Assembly (NCBI GenBank): GCA_019137255.1
Contig: WPDH01000086.1
Span: 1-47,811, forward strand
Direction: 5' to 3'
Length of the DNA stretch: 47,811 nucleotides
From: Corinectria fuckeliana
Lineage: Eukaryota; Ascomycota; Sordariomycetes; Hypocreales; Nectriaceae
The notes below the pieces were generated by a model, which saw nothing but the letters and a program-made list of their open reading frames with translations, did not search any database and was not told the origin of the DNA. Below are positions 1-8,655 of this stretch, piece by piece (within the stretch, counting starts at the first letter, position 1; every line of letters begins with the position of its first letter). The translations under genes were made by a program, and so were the position numbers.

Positions 1-11
1 CTTAGAGTCGA
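1..11. repeat. Terminal redundancy (copy also at 47801-47811)
   Basis: The first 11 bases, CTTAGAGTCGA, are identical to the last 11 bases of the window. This suggests a circular molecule written out with a short overlap. The same 11-mer also occurs in the T-arm of trnR(ucu) at 12488-12498, so a false join through that tRNA should be excluded. Confidence 0.7.
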
Positions 12-293
12 TATATATCATATACATGTATATAAATAATTCTCTTTAATATATAGCTTAAATTCTATAATAATTTCTTTCCATACTTGTATAAATTATA
101 TAGACATCATTATTAGTAATATCTTTTAATCTATATAATTATAATTTATATATCAAGTATAAAATGTATTATTCTATAAAAATATTAAGAGCTTAGCTAT
201 ACTTTTTTTTATTCCTTAAAAAAAAAAAAATAAGCAGCCTTATTTTATAGGTTATTATATTTTATCTTTTTTGTTCCTACCACCAAAGTGGTG

Positions 294-319
294 TGTTTGT
301 TTGTTTGTTTGTTTGTTTT
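294..319. repeat. TTTG tetranucleotide array
   Basis: Six or more tandem GTTT units run into a T tract. It is a simple-sequence repeat in the rnl-trnP spacer and likely to vary between strains. Confidence 0.85.
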
Positions 320-446
320 TTTTGTGCACTGCTGCAAAGCAGCAATACATACATTTATTTACATAACTTACTGGTGTGTGTAAACAAACCAGCCTATCCA
401 AAAATTAAATTTGGATTTAAAGTTTATCTCTAATAATTCTAAATAT

Positions 447-518
447 CGGATTATCATGATTCGAACATAACTAGTCCTCGTCCCAAACGAGGTGCCTACC
501 CAAGCCGGCCCTAATCCG
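447..518 (-). tRNA. trnP: tRNA-Pro (UGG)
   Basis: A full cloverleaf reads on the minus strand: acceptor CGGATTA/TAATCCG, D-arm GCC..GGC, and anticodon stem CCTCG/CGAGG around loop TTTGGGA (anticodon TGG). It is the last tRNA before rnl, as in Hypocreales. Confidence 0.93.
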
Positions 519-626
519 TATATGTATGCTTGCACTGTTGTATTTAATAGAAACATGTAATACTTGTATGTTTGTACTTATATTTAATAGACACACTTTG
601 CTTTGCACTCTCCTGTGTAAACCTTC

Positions 627-697
627 AAGAGTACTTGGACTTGAACCAAGAATTTGAAGGTTGAAGCTTCCTATTTTGCCAATTAAACTACACTCTT
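627..697 (-). tRNA. trnW: tRNA-Trp (UCA), reads UGA and UGG
   Basis: Acceptor AAGAGTG pairs with TACTCTT; the anticodon loop CTTCAAC gives anticodon TCA. This tRNA decodes TGA as tryptophan, which fits the in-frame TGA codons in nad4, cox1, cob and other genes and fixes genetic code 4. Confidence 0.93.
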
Positions 698-699
698 CA

Positions 700-786
700 G
701 AGAATATCCGATTTGAACGGATGTGGCTAGATAATATAACCTAATAAGACTCAAGCTTACCGCCTTAAACCACTCGGCCAATTCTC
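700..786 (-). tRNA. trnS: tRNA-Ser (UGA)
   Basis: Class II tRNA with a long variable arm. The acceptor begins GAGAATT and the anticodon loop CTTGAGT gives TGA (UCN codons). Two bases separate it from trnW. Confidence 0.9.
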
Positions 787-789
787 TAT

Positions 790-859
790 AATTCCTCAGC
801 GAATCGAACGCTGATATCATTCTTATCAAAAATGCACTCTACCGTTTAAGTTAAGGAAT
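790..859 (-). tRNA. trnI: tRNA-Ile (GAU)
   Basis: Acceptor ATTCCTT pairs with GAGGAAT; anticodon stem CATTT/GAATG encloses loop TTGATAA (anticodon GAT). It lies between trnV and trnS in a compact tRNA cluster. Confidence 0.9.
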
Positions 860-862
860 CTT

Positions 863-933
863 GAAAAATGAAGGATTTGAACCTTCAACTTATTGTGTGT
901 AAAACAATCGCTCTACCATTGAACTAATTTTTC
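863..933 (-). tRNA. trnV: tRNA-Val (UAC)
   Basis: Acceptor GAAAAAT/ATTTTTC, D-arm GTTC..GAGC, anticodon stem ATTGT/ACAAT with loop TTTACAC (TAC). The nad6 reading frame runs into this gene before reaching a stop codon. Confidence 0.93.
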
Positions 934-1600
934 TTTTTTCACCTTTAATTGTTATTATTATAGCTCCAACCATCGCTAATAATAATATAAAACTAGCCAT
1001 AAATATTCACATATTATGACTTGTATATAATATATTACCTAGAGTTGATATATGACTAGTTTCTGCCATATTTCCATCTCAACTACTACTTGAAACGAAC
1101 ATAACGTTCGCGTTATTTATATTTATATTTTTATTTATATAATTTACTACGTCAGTATACTTATTTCAAGGTAGGTAATAAATTATTGTATTTAATTTGT
1201 TACTGTAATTGTTTAATATTGCCATATAATAAGGTAATAACTGAAATAATGTAAAATTAGATAATAATGTTATGAATAATCCTAAAGGGATACTATTTTT
1301 ATTGTTACTTTGTAATTCACTAGTTCTAATATTTATTAACATTAATATGAACAAAAACAGTATAGATACTGCCCCGATATAAACAATTAGGTAAGATAAA
1401 CCTATAAAAGTTAAACCTAATAATATTAAATATACAGCAATACTTGCAAATAATCCAATTAAGAATATAATTGAGATTATAGGATTTTTATTAATTATTA
1501 TAGCTATACCGCAAAATAAAGCCATTAAGCTTATTATATCTAAAGAACCTGTTAAATATCCATTAGAAAAAATTTCATAAACTGTTACGAGTTGATCCAT
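890..1600 (-). CDS. nad6: NADH dehydrogenase subunit 6
   Basis: Inner-membrane subunit of respiratory complex I. The frame starts at ATG (1598-1600) with MDQLVTVYEIFSNG and continues with hydrophobic helices including the conserved LSYLIVYIGAVSILFLFI stretch. It passes TGA (Trp) codons at 1166-1168, 1079-1081 and 1007-1009 and ends with a last helix containing LLLAMVGAIIITIKGE. No stop codon precedes trnV; the first in-frame stop is TAA at 890-892, which makes 236 residues and a 44-base overlap with trnV. One extra A in the short A runs just upstream would place a TAG at the very start of trnV, so the true end may be near 925-935. Flanked by trnV and trnG. Confidence 0.92.
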
Positions 1601-1826
1601 TATTTATTTTATTTTTTTTTCCCTTAAAGGTTTTCAAACGTGCATGTTTTACCTGCTTATAAAGCAAGCAAGTTGTAAAAATAGGATCTAGTTCTTTGGC
1701 ATGCTTATATCAACTACGTGCATGTATGTCTACACACTAGCAGATAGCTGCTTGCTGTATTTTTTTTTTATTCCATAAAAAATAAAAAATTACACGGATG
1801 CGCCATAAAGTTTTAATTTTTATTAT

Positions 1827-1897
1827 ACGGTTAGTCAGGATCGAACTGACGCAAATCGAGTGGAAATCGACAAGTCTACCAATTAACCTATAACCGC
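1827..1897 (-). tRNA. trnG: tRNA-Gly (UCC)
   Basis: Acceptor GCGGTTA pairs with TAACCGT; anticodon stem GTCGA/TCGAT with loop TTTCCAC gives TCC. It sits between nad6 and cox3, the usual hypocrealean position. T-stem GTCAG/CTGAC. Confidence 0.93.
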
Positions 1898-1943
1898 GCG
1901 AATTATAATATATACATATATTTATATACATTCCAAACATGGA

Positions 1944-2753
1944 TTAAGAACCTCAGTAATACATAGATACATATAAGAATAATCATACTACATCTACAAA
2001 ATGTCAGTATAATATTCCAGCTTCATAACCTAGATGATGATGATCTGTTAAATGATATGAGATTATTCTTCATAAAGCTACAGATAGAAATATTGTACCT
2101 ATAATAACATGTAATCCGTGGAAACCTGTCCCAAAGAAAAAACATGTTCCAAAAACACCATCACTAATAGTAAATGAAGAAACACTATATTCTACTCCTT
2201 GAAAGAATGTGAATATTGTTGCTAATAAAACTGTGAATATAGAACCATATAACGCACCTTTTCTTTCTCCTTTAATTAATGCATGGTGTGCATAGGTAAT
2301 AGTGGCTCCACTAGATAATAAAATTACTGTATTAAGTAGTGGTAATTCAAACGGGTTCACTGGATCTATACCCATAGGCGGTCATTGGGCACCTAATTCT
2401 ACAGTAGGTGTTAAAGCACTGTGGAAGAATGCTCAAAATATAGCTACAAAAAATAAACCTTCTGATACTATAAATAATATTACACCTAAATTTAACCCTT
2501 TTTGTACAGCTAAAGTATGGTTACCTAAATATGTCCCTTCTGATATGATATCTCTAAATCATAAAGACATAGAAGCCACCAATGATAAAAGTGCAAAGTA
2601 AAACACTATATAACTATTGCTGAATGAATGCATTGATAATGCTCCGTTTATTGTTAAAGCAAATAAAGATATACTTGTGTAAAAAGGTCAAGGTGATGGA
2701 GACACCAAGTGGAACGGATGATCCTGGAAATTACTTCTAATTGTGTTGGTCAT
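1944..2753 (-). CDS. cox3: Cytochrome c oxidase subunit 3
   Basis: Core subunit of complex IV, with seven membrane helices expected. It starts at ATG 2751-2753 (MTNTIRSNFQDHPFHLVSPS, then TGA as Trp) and ends ..LFLYVSMYYWGS before TAA at 1944-1946: 269 residues, the normal fungal length. The typical TGFHGLHVIIGT motif and a late LTDHHHLGYE stretch are present. No introns. Several TGA codons encode Trp. Confidence 0.97.
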
Positions 2754-2799
2754 ATATATTGTGATAATATTTATTATACAGCTCTATATTCACATTTTA

Positions 2800-2870
2800 A
2801 GCCTCTAAGATGAATCGAACATCTATCATAATATTAACAGTATTATGCTCTACCGTTGAGCTATAAAAGC
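2800..2870 (-). tRNA. trnN: tRNA-Asn (GUU)
   Basis: Acceptor GCTTTTA pairs with TAGAGGC using G-U pairs; the anticodon loop CTGTTAA gives GTT. T-arm AGATG TTCGATT CATCT. Confidence 0.92.
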
Positions 2871-2904
2871 TATTTTTTTTTTTAGCTTGCTGTGTAGACA
2901 ACAC

Positions 2905-2984
2905 GGAAAAGAGGTGAATCGAACACCTAAATGTATAAACATAATACATAGCAAGTATCTTACCCTACCAATGGAAACTTTTCC
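2905..2984 (-). tRNA. trnS: tRNA-Ser (GCU)
   Basis: Class II tRNA with a long variable arm; acceptor GGAAAAG pairs with CTTTTCC and anticodon stem-loop GATAC TTGCTAT GTATT gives GCT (AGY codons). A truncated GCTTGC-type repeat (2884-2905) abuts its 3' end. Confidence 0.92.
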
Positions 2985-3034
2985 CGGGTTTTTGGATAGC
3001 TATACAAAAAAACAGTAGCTTTATTTCATAGCAC

Positions 3035-3107
3035 GAATTAGATCAGAATCGAACTGACATCTACTTCCGTGACAAGGAAGTCCTTTACCTGTTTAAGTTA
3101 CTAATTC
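3035..3107 (-). tRNA. trnD: tRNA-Asp (GUC)
   Basis: Acceptor GAATTAG/CTAATTC, anticodon stem CTTCC/GGAAG with loop TTGTCAC (GTC). One base separates it from trnY. Confidence 0.93.
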
Positions 3108-3108
3108 T

Positions 3109-3191
3109 AGGAGACAAGAGATTCGAACTCTTAAAAGCTATAGCTATTGAGTTTACAGCTCAACCCTTCTTACCAATAAAGGAACCCTCCT
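3109..3191 (-). tRNA. trnY: tRNA-Tyr (GUA)
   Basis: 83-nt tRNA with an extended variable arm, usual for fungal mitochondrial tRNA-Tyr. Anticodon stem TTGAG/CTCAA with loop CTGTAAA gives GTA. It is the first tRNA after rns in the coding direction. Confidence 0.92.
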
Positions 3192-4044
3192 TTATAAAGT
3201 ATGTCCTTTAACTATACTTCTATTAAACATAGAAGCAAGCTAAGAATTCATACACTTTATGTTTTTTATGGTTAAAATTAATTATCCCCGCGCAACTTCC
3301 ACTACGCGAACCGTATTTCGACTTAACACTAATTAGAGCCACGCATACGAAGATTCCCAATAAAAGAATATATAAAACTTGCTTGTTTTTTTTACTTATT
3401 ACTAAGAAAGCAAACTTATTGCGCATGCTCCTTTCAGCATGTGACGAGTGGTTAGTACCAATCCAAGGTCTATTCACCGTGACATGGTGATTCACGATTA
3501 CTAGTAATTACTTATTCATATAGTCGAATTTCAGACTATAATCCTTAAAATTTATATCCTATTTTTTGAGATTAGCTTAAATTCACATTTTTGCATCTCT
3601 TTGTTTAGGTATATGTGGCACGTCTATAGCCCACAATATCAAGGCCATGATGACTTGTCTTTGTCCCCTTTCTCTTTCCAAATTTTCAGGATCGAATGCT
3701 TTATCGTAATAGCTGTATTAAGCTTACAAAAATAAAGCCAGGGATTACGTTAATTTCATGGAAACCACAGTTTCACAACATTAACTGGAAACAGCCGTGC
3801 AACTCCTGTAATATAATTATTCAAATTGTGGTAAGGTTTTTCGTGGATCATCGAATTAAACAACATACTTCACTACTGGTGTCAGAAACGGTCTAGTGAT
3901 TTCAGTTCCTGCGTTGCCACATTACTCTTGAGGTGAAATGCTTACACTTTCATTTATAGACCAAATTATTTTAATGTATGCAGGCTAGCTTCTATAAAAT
4001 AAAGCAAGTACAGTTTTGAAAGATTCAACCCTGGCATGTTTCTA

Positions 4045-4069
4045 TTTTTTTTTTATTTCATAAAAAAAA
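4045..4069. repeat. Poly-T/poly-A hairpin inside rns
   Basis: Ten Ts, ATTTCAT, then eight As: a hairpin of the type also seen in spacers at 208-233, 1756-1792, 12272-12298, 31318-31343 and 40516-40544. Here it lies in a variable region of the small rRNA. Confidence 0.75.
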
Positions 4070-4867
4070 GACTGCAAAGTATTAAATATAGATCTGACCT
4101 ATGGCATTCATCATTTACTGCAAAGACTACTTGGGTATCTAATCCTGTTTGTTCTCTGTGCCTTCGTCCTTCAACGTCAGTTTCTACATAGAGGGCTGCC
4201 TTCGCCTTTACAGAGTCCCTTTGGTATCACGAAATTTCATCTCTCCTCCTCAAGTACTGCCCTCTTACATAAAACTCTAGTCAAGTACTAACATTATAGA
4301 AGCTATATTGACCGTCTGGGTACCCTTTAAACCTAATTAAGATGAATAACACTAGTCTCTTACGTATTACCGCGACTGCTGGCACGCAATTAGTCAAGAC
4401 ACAATATATATACTGTCATTATCAATATATAAACAAAGCTTCATTCAATTCTAATATAATCTTATAAAAATAGAAATATTAATTACTATTAATTATAAAA
4501 CTTGCCACTTCTCCAAGTTGCCAGTTCAGCCGTTAGGCCATTGACCAAGATTCCTCACTGCTGTACTAACTTGCATTGGGGTTTTTTCAGACCCAATGTG
4601 GTCGATCAACCTTTCAGCTTCGACTACGAGAGTCTAAGGCTAGTTAAGACATCACCTTAACTACTACCTATCTCGAAGATATTTATTATCCTCTTAAAGC
4701 GGAATATAGAGGGGGGAGCAATATCTGATATAACAGTATTTGTCTGTCCACCCTATCGTTCCTTTATTTATTATGAAGGATTTACCTTCACTTTAAGGCC
4801 GGCGAAGAATATCATTATACTCACCTGTACACCACTTTTTAATTAAGCATGTATGTATTGCTTTACA

Positions 4868-4883
4868 TAGACGGAGTCTCGTA
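4868..4883. repeat. TAGACGGAGTCTCGTA repeat copy in rns 5' domain
   Basis: The 16-base core of a repeat that recurs at 5509-5523 (one change), 40847-40862 (opposite strand) and 45261-45276. This copy is transcribed within the rRNA, in the 5' domain. Confidence 0.8.
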
Positions 4884-5445
4884 AAATTACCCACATAACA
4901 CGCACAATTAAAACGTACGATTAGCATGTGTCAAGCACTTGGACAGCATTCAATCAGAGCCATCACCAAACTCAACTTTTATTTTCTTTTTGATATAGAA
5001 CTAATCATATATCTCTTATTGATCTAATCTAATTGGGTATTTACATATACCCAAGGATAAGGATAATTTAAGCTACATAATGTTAAAATTACTAAATCTA
5101 TTAATGTTCTATATAAATACTATTTTCTGTCACTATATTTTACTGGATACACAAGCAATTCTTATGTAATAAGTAGTGTATTAAATTATATAAATAATTT
5201 CGTATTATTTTCTCATTACGTTATTATATAACTTGAGTTAATTCCTTGTTAATTAATAGGATTGATATGATTATTGTTCTCTAACTTTCCTATGTATTAT
5301 CACTTATAAAGTATCTCTATACATAATAGTCTCGTGTAAACAAGTCAGCTTGTATGATTATACATGACTGTGCGTAAATATCCGAGACGGAGATAGGAAC
5401 CTACCCTAAAGGGGGAAGGTTAGTTTACTGCTTAGCGTTATTTCT

Positions 5446-5467
5446 TTTTATAGCTAAAGCTATAAAA
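5446..5467. repeat. Perfect palindrome around TAGCTAAAGCTA
   Basis: Arms TTTTATAGCT and AGCTATAAAA form a hairpin. Related copies occur at 35867-35886 and, less perfectly, at 17895-17930, 26960-26980 and 41014-41034, all in spacers. Confidence 0.8.
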
Positions 5468-5476
5468 GAAGCATGC

Positions 5477-5530
5477 TTTATTCCATATCCTCCGGATTTT
5501 TTTTATATAGACGGAGTTTCGTAATAAAAA
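5477..5530. repeat. Dispersed element, copy 1 (plus orientation)
   Basis: TTTATTCCATATCC, a T tract, TATAGACGGAGTTTCGTAATA and an A tract. The same series (TTTATTTCATATCC, T tract, TAGACGGAGTCTCGTAATA) is present at 45232-45284 in the same orientation and at 40841-40894 inverted. Confidence 0.8.
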
Positions 5531-5634
5531 AAAAATATAGGAGAGCACATAATCAGCAATAAGCTAAGCCGTACCGGATTTACTCTTTACTAACTATAAT
5601 AGCTAACTAAACCTATAAATAGTATTTATTTTCA

Positions 5635-6423
5635 TTAATGTAAATCTAATCCGTCTTTTATATAAGAACTAGATAATACCACGAACACTTGCGCCTGGAT
5701 GAAGGCTATTGCTAACTCTAAACCAGAGAATGCTACAATAAATAATAAAGGTATTAATCCTAAAATAAAGAATATAAATCCTGAGTTCATTATATTATAA
5801 ACAAAACCGCTTAATATACTTAATAGCATATGTCCTGCAGTTATGTTTGCGGCTAATCTAAGACCTAAAGATACATTTCTTGCAAGATATGAGATAAGCT
5901 CAATAGTAACTAATAAAGGTAAAAGAGCTAAAGGACAACCAGCTGGTACTAATAATGAAAAGAATTTTAAACCATGTTTTTGGAATCCTAAAATAGTTGC
6001 ACCTAATACAATTGTGAAACTAAGGGCAAATGTTAATGCAAAATGACCTGTAGAAGCAAAACTGTAAGGCACCATACCTATTAAATTATTCATTAATATA
6101 AATATAAATAAAGTATATATAAACGGGAAATATATTTGACCGTTTTTAGGGTTTATTTGGTTTGTAACTATACCGTGTATAGTAACATATAAAGATTCTT
6201 GAGCTATAGATCAGTTGTTACTGACTAATTTGTTATAATTAGTTGAAACTATACTTAAAATTAATATAATTAAAGCACCTATTGTTAAATAGAACCCTAT
6301 ATTAGTTAAAGATAAATGTAAGTTACCACCTAAAACTTCTAAATTTAATATATCTCTTATTTCGAATTGATCTAAGGGACTTCTTATTTCTGCGAATAAA
6401 TTCTGTTTTTCTGTAAAAACCAT
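5635..6423 (-). CDS. atp6: ATP synthase subunit a (F0 subunit 6)
   Basis: Forms the proton half-channels of ATP synthase in the inner membrane. ATG at 6421-6423 (MVFTEKQNLFAE), TGA(Trp) codon at 6211-6213, TAA at 5635-5637; 262 residues. The conserved helix with ELISYLARNVSLGLRLAANI carries the essential arginine of the a/c interface (LGLRLAAN). The C-terminal FIQAQVFVVLSSSYI is typical. The presumed mature N-terminus is after a short leader, as in other fungi. No intron. Confidence 0.97.
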
Positions 6424-6713
6424 TTAGTAGTAATATTACTACTATTATATATAAATCTTAAAATAGCTAATTATTTGCAAAATATATCTATATTTTACTG
6501 ATTAGGAGTATACCAGGCTGCAAAATAGTGTACATCTGACTATGTAAACACGCATACATACACTATTTCATAGCATGTGTAAACATATTTTAATAAATAG
6601 TGCATGTTGCTATGAAATACAGCTAGTGCACCCTAGCCCGGTGTACAATATACCTGCGGCTGTGTTAACACTATTCCTGCTTAGCTTGCTTAGCATGCTA
6701 AGCTACACATATA

Positions 6714-6860
6714 TTATATTTTATTAATAAACATACGTGATATAAATAAACGTACTATTCTTGGTAATATGTATTTAGATAAAATATATAAAATAAATAC
6801 TATTACTGCAAAAGCAAATATTACTTCATTCATATAATAAAATGGTACTAATTGAGGCAT
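6714..6860 (-). CDS. atp8: ATP synthase subunit 8
   Basis: Small F0 protein of 48 residues beginning MPQLVPFYYMNEV, the invariant fungal start, and ending in a basic tail RLFISRMFINKI before TAA. One transmembrane helix (residues 12-32). An in-frame TTG/ATG extension to 6905 exists, but the MPQL start is the conserved one. It lies upstream of atp6 in the transcription direction, with a repeat-rich gap of 290 bases. Confidence 0.96.
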   Translation of the reverse strand: MPQLVPFYYMNEVIFAFAVIVFILYILSKYILPRIVRLFISRMFINKI

Positions 6861-7018
6861 ATTTATTTTGGTGGATTTAATTATAATACGTGCTCTCTGC
6901 GTCACTCGTAGGGAAAATAAAAGTATCTATGAAATATGCATACACGAACTGAAGCTGTGCATGCTTCTATCAAATATGACAACAGTAAAACATGCACCAT
7001 TTCATGTATGTACAATAT

Positions 7019-8476
7019 TTATATACTATATATTAAACTATTCATAGAATAATCTAATACGTTTAAGATTAAAGAAGGATATATACCAAATACAACAGTA
7101 AATAACACTAATATAAATAATAAAATAAATTCTCTTTTATTTACATCGTATATACTTTCTTCTATAAATTTAGTGAAAGAACCTCCAAAAGATATTCTAT
7201 TAAACATATATATAGTATATGCAGCAGAGAACACTACAGAAGAACAAGCGAAAGCACCTAATACAGGTAATCTTTCTATTATACTATAAAGTGACATGAA
7301 TTCACCTAGGAAATTTAAAGTCAAGGGGGCACCACAATTACCTAAAGCTAAAATAAAGAATAATATTACAAATATAGGCATTAACTGAGTAACTCCTCTA
7401 TAAAAATATATTAATCTAGTTCCAGTTCTATCGTATAATACTCCACCTGCACATATAAATAAACCGCTAGATACAAACCCGTGGGCTAACCCTAATATTA
7501 TACTTCCTTCTAATCCCTGTATAGTATTACTAAATATCCCTATTAAATAAACTGATGCATGACAAACTGAACTATATGCTATTAATTCTTTTACATCTGT
7601 TGTTCTTAATGTACTAAAACTAGCATATATAATGGTAATAACAGCTATAGTAAATACAACGAAAGTATAATCTAAAGAAGCTTTAGGTAGTATAGGTAAT
7701 ATTAATCTAAATATACCATATAAACTTAATTTTAATACAATAGCAGCTAATACTATACTTCCACCCAAAGGAGATTCAACATGAGCTTTTAATAATCAAT
7801 TATTTAAAAATATTGTTGGTGTTTTTACTGCAAATGCTATAAATATACCTATAAATAAGAATATTTGAGTTTTATATTCTACATTTAATTTAAATAGAGT
7901 ATCAAAATCTGTACTACCCATTATAGAAGATGTACTTAATATAGATAATAATAAAAATAAAGAACTTCATAAAGTATACAAGAATAAATAATAACTAGCA
8001 CTTACTTTGTTATCTGATCCGTATAGACCTATTAATATAAATAATGGTGGTAGTATACTTTCAAAGAATATATAGAATAACATTATATCTAATGCCATAA
8101 AAACTACTAATAGTAATGATTCTAATAATAACATTATTATTAAATAAGATTTTACATTTTCTTTTATGGAATCTCAATTAGATAATAAGGCAATAGGCAT
8201 TATTATTGTAGTTAATAAAATAAAATATATTGATATACCATCTACACCTAAATAAAGATCAAACAATTGAACATTATAATGCTCTTGTACATACTGGAAT
8301 TGATTAGTACTATTATTAAATAAAATAAATATAACTAATGATATAATTAAATTTATTATACTACTTGTTAATGCAACGGTTTTAGCATATATCTCTGAAT
8401 TTTTTTTGTATGAGCCTATACTAGCAACGATTATTGTTCCTAATAGAGGTATTGTTATTAAAGATGATAATAACAT
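7019..8476 (-). CDS. nad4: NADH dehydrogenase subunit 4
   Basis: Proton-pumping subunit of complex I, antiporter-like family. ATG at 8474-8476 (MLLSSLITIPLLGT), TAA at 7019-7021; 485 residues with TGA read as Trp in several places. Conserved segments include FYIFFESILPPLF, WLLKAHVESPLGGS (proton-channel lysine) and LAHGFVSSGLFICAGGVLYDR. Intron-free. The frame appears broken only under the standard code. Confidence 0.97.
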
Positions 8477-8655
8477 TTATATTAAATATGAGCGTGCTGC
8501 TTCGTAAAGCATACATTAAAAATAATTGTCACCTATGGTCATGCGTGTCATGGCTGTGTAAAAGCAGTGTATGCTTCTATAAATTATATGCTTCTATACA
8601 TGTGTGCATGCATGTTTCACCAACCATGTCAAATACAGATATGCACAGTCAATAA

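Larger units (their letters stand above)
1..446. other. Spacer at the 5' side of rnl (circle junction to trnP)
   Basis: AT-rich, with no convincing reading frame. Bases 1 to roughly 200 probably hold the 5' end of rnl and its leader: the rnl sequence at the far end of the window still lacks its first domain-I bases, and the window ends join here. Bases 206-233 hold a poly-T/poly-A hairpin. Bases 285-345 hold small palindromes (CCACC..GGTGG, GCTGC..GCAGC) and a TTTG tandem array. Confidence 0.6.
3279..4990 (-). rRNA. rns: Small subunit ribosomal RNA
   Basis: Minus strand reads, in 16S order: a 5' region like GTTTGGTGATGGCTCTGATTG and ACACATGC (near 4925-4975); the 530 loop GTGCCAGCAGTCGCGGTAAT (4362-4384); the 790-region ATTAGATACCC (4125-4140); the 1400-region CTAGTAATCGTG..CACGGTGAATA (3475-3505); and the 3' terminal AAGTCG..GGGGATAAT (3280-3330). 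Ends are estimated to within about 20 bases. No intron is evident; the length of about 1.7 kb exceeds bacterial 16S because of AT-rich variable-region inserts, two of which match dispersed repeats found in the spacers (4045-4069 and 4868-4883). Confidence 0.92.
4991..5634. other. atp6-rns spacer and rns leader
   Basis: No reading frame or tRNA was found. It contains a TAGCTAAAGCTA palindrome (5446-5467), a repeat element (5477-5530), and a CCCTAAAGGGGGAAGG segment near 5404. The AT-rich half next to rns is presumably the rRNA precursor leader. Confidence 0.6.

Noticed and set aside
2302..2601. Plus-strand ORF across cox3
   Set aside because: Antisense shadow of cox3, as are the plus-strand ORFs within atp6, cox1, nad4L intron and others.
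7019..8476. Frameshifted or split nad4, atp6, nad2, cob
   Set aside because: Apparent breaks are TGA codons, read as Trp in code 4 (trnW anticodon UCA is present).
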